From the NCBI RefSeq assembly GCF_003340565.1, contig NZ_QPLK01000007.1:124001-188000 (forward strand): DNA of 64,000 bases, read 5' to 3'. Positions 59,190-64,000 of the stretch are shown here, piece after piece. Origin of the DNA: Rhodovulum sp. 12E13. GTDB taxonomy: Bacteria; Pseudomonadota; Alphaproteobacteria; Rhodobacterales; Rhodobacteraceae. Position numbers and translations under genes: made by a program. Each line of letters opens with the position of its first letter. Within the stretch, counting starts at the first letter, position 1. The notes beneath the pieces are model-generated. The model was not told where the DNA came from, did no database searches, and worked only from the letters and a program-made list of their open reading frames with translations.

Positions 59190-60079
59190 CCGACACCTAT
59201 CGCAGCCGGACGCGTGCCGTCCGAGGCGCCGCGCGCGATCATTTGCGGCAATTGCGGGCAGACCGGCTCTCGCGCCGAGGCGCGCGGCCCGCAGAGACGT
59301 CGGCGGCGCAAGCGCCGACGGGGGCGTCCTCTGCCGCGGCCGACCTTTCTCTGTCGATCTCGGCGGCGGCCGAATCGGCCTGCAGCAGCGTCTCGGCCGC
59401 AGAAGCCGTGGAGTCCGGGTGGACCGATCGTGCGACTGACGAGATGGGCGCATCCTCGGCGGAGGCCCTCGATGGCGCCGCGTGCGAGAGTGCCGGTTTG
59501 GGCCAGCGCCTCGGGGCCAATCCCGACGAGGAGGGCATGGTTGCCGAGCCGCCCGCGGAAGGCGGCGGCGATATCGCCGACGGCCCATCCGATCCGGCCG
59601 AGCGCGCGGATACCGGGACCGCGCGCCACCTCCCGGGCCGGCCAGAGGCCAAGACCGACCCTCAAGGTATCCCGGCGATACCCGAGGGCAGCGACAATGC
59701 AGAGAGAGCCGGATCCGCCACGACGGCCGATGATGTCGCTCCTCGCACGGGAGGTCACGAGAGCGCCGGAACAGGTCCGGCCGCAGAGGCGGCCGACGAG
59801 GCCGCGTTCGGGAGCCAGGCGCATGACAGCGTCGCATGCGGCGCGGATTCCGATAGGTCGCCCGGCGGCACGACAGCCGGGGTCCAGTCCGATCTGCACA
59901 GGCTGCCGGGCGCGGGGCCTGGCCTGGTCTGGATGCTGCAGCAATGCGGCGTGACCTCGCTGGACGATCTCGCACGAGCCGATCCCGAGGCTCTGACCGA
60001 CCAGATGGGGCTCGTCGGCCAGATGCTCGACCTGTCCAGCTGGGTCGCTTTCGCGGAACGGGTCGGCGCCGAGCGCTGA
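59186..60079 (+). CDS. Disordered protein with C-terminal helix-hairpin-helix-like segment
   Basis: A 297-residue protein. It starts with a basic helix, MTDTYRSRTRAVRGAARDHL, then has about 190 residues of Ala/Gly/Glu/Ser-rich, acidic, probably disordered sequence. The last 60 residues resemble a helix-hairpin-helix fold: LHRLPGAGPGLVWMLQQCGV, then TSLDDLARADPEALTDQM and SSWVAFAERVGAER, a pattern seen in roseobacter proteins as a C-terminal HhH domain. Such domains bind DNA or proteins. It is coupled to copy C by an ATGA overlap. Function unknown. Confidence 0.7.
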   Translation: MTDTYRSRTRAVRGAARDHLRQLRADRLSRRGARPAETSAAQAPTGASSAAADLSLSISAAAESACSSVSAAEAVESGWTDRATDEMGASSAEALDGAACESAGLGQRLGANPDEEGMVAEPPAEGGGDIADGPSDPAERADTGTARHLPGRPEAKTDPQGIPAIPEGSDNAERAGSATTADDVAPRTGGHESAGTGPAAEAADEAAFGSQAHDSVACGADSDRSPGGTTAGVQSDLHRLPGAGPGLVWMLQQCGVTSLDDLARADPEALTDQMGLVGQMLDLSSWVAFAERVGAER

Positions 60080-60668
60080 GGTGAAGCGGCGCGGTGACCG
60101 GGACTGTCCTGGTTAGACGCTGGGCCGCCCGACCGCCGGCTGCAGCTGCCGTCGGCCACACATCCGTCGACGCGGGGGCATTCGTTCTTTTCTTTCGGGG
60201 CCATGTACCGCTCGGGTATCGTGACCAAGCCGGGCGGTGTCCGTCGACGAGAAGAGTGGAGGCAGGGGTCGCTGCACCCGCTTGGATCCGGCGTCGAGGT
60301 GCCATCGGCCAGCCTTGTCCGGACACCGTCAATGGCGTTGGCGATCACGGTCATTGGGGCGCCGCCACGAGCGCGGGCGCGCGGTCTGCCGGCGCGGTTT
60401 CGCCGAAACGGCACGGTCGGCCATTCGGTGGGTCGGCCATTCGGTGGGTTGGCCAGTCGGCAGTGGGGCAGGCGGTGGTGAGGCAGTCGGTCTGGTCCGT
60501 TCCGCGTTGAGCCCTTTTGGGGACATCCCGTGCGAAATCGACGTGGCGGATGGATCGGGGAGCCATGCCATGGCGCCGGCAGACCACCAGCCCCTCGCAG
60601 GCCCCGCGCCTCCGACATCGGCGGGCGCGGAGCCGCATGGCCCGGCCTTGCGACCGGATCGAACGGGG
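60080..60668. other. Non-coding stretch between the 59186 gene and gvpA
   Basis: About 590 bases between two convergent gene ends. Open frames here are Arg/Pro/Ser-rich without domains, and none has a good ribosome site. It contains a 16-bp tandem repeat (60417-60448) and a short palindrome GTTTCGCCGAAAC at about 60398-60411 that might help end transcription. No tRNA or known RNA was recognised. Confidence 0.5.
60417..60448. repeat. 16-bp tandem repeat, two perfect units
   Basis: Unit TCGGCCATTCGGTGGG occurs twice back to back (60417-60432, 60433-60448), followed by a degenerate third unit starting TTGGCCAGTCGGCAGTGGGG. It lies in non-coding DNA downstream of gvpA. Short tandem repeats of this size often vary between strains; no function is evident. 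Confidence 0.75.
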
Positions 60669-60881
60669 TCAGGCGGCCTGCGGGTCTACGGTAAGCCCGA
60701 TGGCCTCGGCGTATTTCAGCCAGGTTTCTACCGACGCCACGACGGCGCGGACCTCGATGGCCACAAGCTCGATCCCGACGAGCGAGACACGCACGAAGGC
60801 ATCGACGACGACGCCCTTGTCGAGGATCCTGTCGACCACCTCGGCGATGGAGGCGGAGGCAAGGCTCTTTTCGATTGCCAT
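60669..60881 (-). CDS. gvpA: Gas vesicle major structural protein GvpA
   Basis: The 70-residue subunit that self-assembles into the ribbed gas-vesicle shell. It is immediately recognisable: [20 protein letters not shown], then [20 protein letters not shown] and [12 protein letters not shown], the hydrophobic helix-strand-strand-helix core of GvpA. The ATG at 60881 has AAAGGAAC at good spacing. It is transcribed alone here, with a CtrA-like box about 70 bases upstream. No tandem gvpA copy is present. Gas vesicles give buoyancy in water columns. Confidence 0.96.
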   Translation of the reverse strand: MAIEKSLASASIAEVVDRILDKGVVVDAFVRVSLVGIELVAIEVRAVVASVETWLKYAEAIGLTVDPQAA

Positions 60882-60952
60882 GTCAGTTCCTTTCCCTTGG
60901 CATAGGCTCCACGCCGCGGATACGGCGCCGACACGCTTTTAGCGGCCTCGTC

Positions 60953-60967
60953 TTAAGTCACTCTGAA
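60953..60967. promoter_or_regulatory. CtrA-like box TTAA-N7-TGAA upstream of gvpA
   Basis: Read on the gvpA strand it is TTCA-N7-TTAA, one mismatch to TTAA-N7-TTAA. It lies 72 bases upstream of the gvpA ATG in the 96-base spacer after the coiled-coil gene. The region is AT-richer than its surroundings, as expected for a promoter. Confidence 0.5.
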
Positions 60968-60977
60968 TGTTGGCATT

Positions 60978-62714
60978 TTACTGATCCCGGTCAGCAGCGT
61001 CGGGCGGTTCCGCGGCGCGCTCGGCGCGTGCGAGAAGCTCGGCCAGCGCCAGCCTCAGACCCGCGCCCTCGCGTTCGCTCCGCGCCAGCCGGGCGTCGAT
61101 CGCTTCGAGACGGTCGCCGATGACGGAGCCGGGCGGAGCGGCGTCGACCTGCCGGTCGAGCGCCGCATCGAGCCGTCCCAGCGCGTTCTCTGCGGCCAGC
61201 CAGAAATTCTTCATGCTCCTGTGCGACGTCTCGAGCGCATCCGACAGGATGCCGCCACGCTCTTCCAGTCGGGCGGCGAGCGCGTCGATCCGCTGCTCCA
61301 GCGCGCCGGTGTCGCCTGTCGCCTCCGCCTGATGCGACGGGATCGCCGCCTCGAGATTCACCAGCCGCGTGTCGAGCCAGCCGAGGGCCGCCAGCGTCTC
61401 TTCCGCTTGCGTCGAAAGCCGGTCGAGGCGGCCATCGTCCGCGGGCACGTTGCCCGGCTCTGCCAGCGGCAGCCGTTCGTCGATCAGGGCGGCGATCCCA
61501 TCGCCCATGCTGCCGATCGCGGCAACCAGCGCCGCGTCTCGATCATTTTTCGAGGGAAGCGCGGCAAGCGCGCCCTCCAGCACGCCGATCCTGTCGGCCA
61601 GTCCGGCGAGCCCGGCCTGAAGGCGCTCGGCGCGCGCCGCGGCACCGCTGTCGAGCGACCCAAGGTGGGCGACGAGAGCCGCCTGGTTGGCCTCGCGCGC
61701 TTCTCCTGCGGCCTCGAAACCGAGGGCGACGGCCAACTCGAGGTCGCCGAGCTTGCCGGGGCCGCTGGCGTCGGCGGCGGCCTCAAGGCGCTCGGCCAGG
61801 CCGCCAAGGTCGGACAGTTGCGCATGCAGAAGCCTCAACGCCTGTTCGAGCCCGCCCCAGAAGGTCTGAACCCGCTCGGCGGGGAACGGGTCGGCCGGTG
61901 CGGCGGCGCGCGCGAGGAGACGCTGTTCGAGCGCCTCGAGGCGGGCGGCCAGCAGATCGTCGACCGGGGGAAGCGCGGCGGCCACCAGCCCGTCGACATC
62001 CATCGCGTCGAGGCGGGCCTCGATGCGGTCGAGCCGTTCCGCCAGGTCCGAGGCAGGGCCCCCGGGCAGGTCGGGGCGATCGGTGTCGGGGTATATCTCT
62101 TCCGTTTCAACGGGGCGCGGTGCCGCTGACGGCGCATTGGCGCGCGTCGGCTCGGTGGGGGGCACCGGCCCTTCATGCGCAATGTCCTGTGCCGCCACGA
62201 CGGTAGCCGGTGTCTCGGGTGGGGCGGCGTCGGGCGCCTCGGTTTCGGCCGTTTCCGCCTCGGGCGCCACGGGGTCCGCCATGTCGGCATCCGCCGGTTG
62301 GTGCGGCCTGATGGCGGCCTCGTCGCCCGGGGCTGCTGCGTCAGGCAGCACGCCCGCGTCCGCTTGGTCCGGCGCGGCATCCTCCATGACCGCGCCGGGC
62401 CTTGCCGGGCCATCATCGGTTGCACCAGGCGTGGCCATGTCCGGAAGCGGCCCGTCCCGATCGGGCAGCAGCGTGTAGGCAATGTCGGAGAGCGGGCGAT
62501 CCGGCGCATCGAGAAGGACGCCGAAGCGCCGCGGCGCAAGGGCGATCAGGTTGCGGGCGACGCGCGACGCCTCGGACTGGAAGCGGGCCGCCAGCTCGGG
62601 CGAGGTATCCTCGGGCAGGATGGCCACGTGGCTGATCAGGCCGTGCCGGCGCAGCAATGCCTCGTGGTCGCCCGCGCCGGCGAGGGCAGTCTCTGCCCGC
62701 TCCGACAGGCTCAA
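60978..62714 (-). CDS. Long coiled-coil protein between gvpK and gvpA
   Basis: A 578-residue protein of no family I recognise. A small N-terminal domain (about 1-92; HGLISHVAILPEDTSPELAA) is followed by a Pro/Ala/Glu-rich acidic linker (about 93-205) and a long helical region (about 206-560) with regular Leu/Ala spacing such as LAERLDRIEARLDAMDVDGL and LEQRIDALAARLEERGGIL, predicted coiled coil. The start is a TTG at 62714 with GGAG seven bases upstream; an in-frame stop lies 45 bases further up. A perfect CtrA-type box is upstream. It could be a shell-reinforcing or anchoring protein; this is inference from location. Confidence 0.78.
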   Translation of the reverse strand: MSLSERAETALAGAGDHEALLRRHGLISHVAILPEDTSPELAARFQSEASRVARNLIALAPRRFGVLLDAPDRPLSDIAYTLLPDRDGPLPDMATPGATDDGPARPGAVMEDAAPDQADAGVLPDAAAPGDEAAIRPHQPADADMADPVAPEAETAETEAPDAAPPETPATVVAAQDIAHEGPVPPTEPTRANAPSAAPRPVETEEIYPDTDRPDLPGGPASDLAERLDRIEARLDAMDVDGLVAAALPPVDDLLAARLEALEQRLLARAAAPADPFPAERVQTFWGGLEQALRLLHAQLSDLGGLAERLEAAADASGPGKLGDLELAVALGFEAAGEAREANQAALVAHLGSLDSGAAARAERLQAGLAGLADRIGVLEGALAALPSKNDRDAALVAAIGSMGDGIAALIDERLPLAEPGNVPADDGRLDRLSTQAEETLAALGWLDTRLVNLEAAIPSHQAEATGDTGALEQRIDALAARLEERGGILSDALETSHRSMKNFWLAAENALGRLDAALDRQVDAAPPGSVIGDRLEAIDARLARSEREGAGLRLALAELLARAERAAEPPDAADRDQ

Positions 62715-62919
62715 CTTCCCGCTCCGCGGTCCGGGCGGTCGCCGCCGCGACGGCGCTCATGCGCCGGTCCAGCAGTGGCCCGGCGCGTCAGCCAATGCCC
62801 GGAGGGCCTGCGGGCAGAGCCGGAACGGTGCCGCTGTGGCACCCGCGCTGACCTGGTCTCGTTCATCTGGACGATCCCCTCTGCCCGCCCGCTTCCCCTG
62901 GCGTTTAGACCCGGCATGG

Positions 62920-62934
62920 TTAAGGCGGCCTTAA
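62920..62934. promoter_or_regulatory. Perfect CtrA-type box TTAA-N7-TTAA
   Basis: TTAA-GGCGGCC-TTAA, a full match to the CtrA full-site consensus and also a perfect palindrome. It lies in the 245-base gap between the gvpK stop and the coiled-coil gene, about 205 bases upstream of that gene's TTG. TTAA is rare in this GC-rich DNA, which makes the match more meaningful. Confidence 0.65.
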
Positions 62935-62959
62935 TGCCTGCCCGTCCCGTCGGGCGGGA

Positions 62960-63301
62960 TCAGATCGTGCGCCCGAGGGGGCCGAGATCGAGGGAGAGCT
63001 GGTCGGGCGTGAGGCCGAAGGCCCGGGCCTGCGCGGCGATTGCTTCTTCGGCGCGCATGAGCGTCAGCCCGAGCCGCTCTTCTTCCTGCGGCGTGAGCGA
63101 CCCCGCTTCCATGCGCCGGATCGCCTGCAGCTCCATCAGCTGGCGCAGGAATTCCATCAGCCCCAGGACGATGCGGGCAAGATCCTCGGCGACCGTATCG
63201 GGGTCGAGGTCGAGCGCGGCGCCGGCCTCTATGCGCTCGACCGCTGCCTCGAGCAGCTCGTCGCAGGGCGAGGGGCCAGGGTGAGGGGCGGCGGCTGTCA
63301 T
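62960..63301 (-). CDS. gvpK: Gas vesicle protein GvpK
   Basis: Small accessory protein required for gas-vesicle assembly in most gvp clusters; 113 residues. The core DLDPDTVAEDLARIVLGLME, FLRQLMELQAIRRMEAGSLT and PQEEERLGLTLMRAEEAI matches the GvpK family across its length, including the R-R-M-E-x-G-S-L-T block. The ATG at 63301 overlaps the stop of the upstream gvpL/F gene (ATGA), so translation is coupled. Cytoplasmic, mostly helical. Its exact role in shell growth is not established. Confidence 0.94.
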   Translation of the reverse strand: MTAAAPHPGPSPCDELLEAAVERIEAGAALDLDPDTVAEDLARIVLGLMEFLRQLMELQAIRRMEAGSLTPQEEERLGLTLMRAEEAIAAQARAFGLTPDQLSLDLGPLGRTI

Positions 63302-64000
63302 CCGGGGCATCCTTGGGCAAAGCTGAAGAGCGGCCATGGCCCGGTGACGAGGAGGCGGCCGCTCCCCGTCGGCGGGGCGCCGAGGGCAGAGGCGGCACGC
63401 GCGGCCTGGTCGGCGAGCGCGCCCTCCGGCGCGCGGCGCATGCAGACCGAGACGCGCAGCCCGGTGGCGGTGCTCTCGATCGAGGTTGCCTCGGCGGCGA
63501 GCCGCTCCACGAGGGCGTACAGCCACGAGCGCGCCGCAGACTGTGCAGACCCGGCCGCCGCGCGTGCCCCGGCGCGGGCGGCGAGCCAGGTGCGGCCCTC
63601 GGGCGGGAAGGAAACCGCCCCGGGCGCGGGGCTGTCGTGGCGGCATCGCGGTGGTGGGGTGACAGGCAGGAGCAGCGCCAGCTCGACGTGATCCTGCGCC
63701 ATGGCGAGCATGCCCTGCAGCGACAGAGCGCAGCGGCGCGCGCGCTCGCGGGCGGTGCGTGGCGCCACTGGCCGGCGCGGCGGCCAAGGGAGGAAGGCGG
63801 GTGACATCGCCTGGACCGCCACGCAACCGGCCATGCGCGCGCGGGGGGAGGCGAACGCGTCTCCCGGCACGACCACCAGATCGAGGTCCGGCGCCCCCGC
63901 GGCCCGGTGCATGCCCCGGGGAAGCGGCGCGTGGGCGGGAACGATCCCGAGGGAGAGAGCCGGCAGGCCGGTTGCCCCCCGCGCCGCGCCCGGGCGCGCC
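63298..64000 (-). CDS. Gas vesicle protein GvpL/GvpF, 5' end outside window
   Basis: Accessory gas-vesicle protein thought to coat or chaperone GvpA during assembly. The frame is open to the right edge with no ATG, GTG or TTG before the first visible residues, so the start lies outside; 233 residues are visible. The N-terminal LSLGIVPAHAPLP matches the family GIVPA start. ELALLLPVTPPP, then FPPEGRTWLAARAGARAAAG, and the C-terminal LLVTGPWPLFSF (family GPWPPYSF) are diagnostic. GvpL versus GvpF is not separable by eye. It is coupled to gvpK. Confidence 0.9.
   Translation of the reverse strand, partial: ARPGAARGATGLPALSLGIVPAHAPLPRGMHRAAGAPDLDLVVVPGDAFASPRARMAGCVAVQAMSPAFLPWPPRRPVAPRTARERARRCALSLQGMLAMAQDHVELALLLPVTPPPRCRHDSPAPGAVSFPPEGRTWLAARAGARAAAGSAQSAARSWLYALVERLAAEATSIESTATGLRVSVCMRRAPEGALADQAARAASALGAPPTGSGRLLVTGPWPLFSFAQGCPG

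Noticed and set aside
60417-60470. CRISPR-like repeat
   Set aside because: Units are 16 bp, directly abutting with no spacers, and there are no cas genes.
59755-60618. Minus-strand open frame of 287 residues downstream of gvpA
   Set aside because: Ser/Arg/Pro-rich with no domain or ribosome site; it overlaps the coupled 59186 gene, whose composition and start are better supported.
62413-62760. Possible frameshifted 5' extension of the coiled-coil gene from an ATG at 62760
   Set aside because: The frame MSAVAAATARTAEREV looks coding-like for about 15 codons, but joining it to the coiled-coil frame needs an indel. The TTG at 62714 has GGAG at ideal spacing, so no frameshift is needed. Read-level confirmation of the base sequence would settle it.

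Overview
This is a very GC-rich, densely coded bacterial chromosome segment, most likely from an alphaproteobacterium of the order Rhodobacterales. The main evidence is a SAM/SAH riboswitch in front of metK, a class known essentially from Rhodobacterales. Supporting evidence is the miaB-phoH-ybeY-corC-lnt-metK order, an F1-only ATP synthase operon atpHAGDC, a Bpt-type N-end-rule transferase, TRAP transport, osmoregulated glucan genes, and CtrA-like TTAA-N7-TTAA boxes. I saw no rRNA, tRNA, CRISPR array, prophage or insertion sequence.

Layout. 1-5.5 kb: the N-terminal part of selO running off the left edge, a GNAT acetyltransferase coupled to a nucleoside hydrolase, an alpha/beta hydrolase-OsmC fusion, a DUF3445 haem protein and a small hypothetical gene. 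5.5-14.4 kb: a peptide-type ABC binding protein, the lipoprotein-release pair lolC/E-lolD, and a three-gene FcbT-type TRAP transporter with oversized membrane subunits. 14.5-20 kb: bpt, three small membrane-protein genes, an XRE regulator with palindromic sites nearby, an EamA exporter and a glycosyltransferase-like gene. 20-34.8 kb: housekeeping genes miaB, phoH, ybeY, corC, lnt, riboswitch-metK, a pseudouridine synthase, tadA, an M23 peptidase coupled to clpA, gloB and a methyltransferase. 35-41.7 kb: atpHAGDC, an H-type lectin gene and prs.

41.8-54.6 kb is envelope-oriented. An NMT1-type ABC importer operon ends in a GT4 glycosyltransferase. A translationally coupled trio (CDP-alcohol phosphatidyltransferase, LTA-synthase/sulfatase-like enzyme, flippase-like protein) diverges from cytochrome b561 and the osmoregulated periplasmic glucan pair opgH-opgG. 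The trio could supply phosphoglycerol-type substituents to the glucans. An exonuclease/endonuclease/phosphatase-family gene and an ABC exporter follow.

56.7-64 kb is a gas-vesicle cluster: gvpA, gvpK and a partial gvpL/F that leaves the right edge. Mixed with these are genes I cannot assign to named Gvp families: a 578-residue coiled-coil protein, a protein with a long disordered stretch and a C-terminal helix-hairpin-helix-like segment, a 47-residue protein, and three proteins sharing one by-eye conserved domain. All four promoter-bearing gaps of this cluster carry a CtrA-like box, one of them perfect. This region is the best candidate in the window for an under-described system: a CtrA-linked gas-vesicle locus with an accessory protein family.
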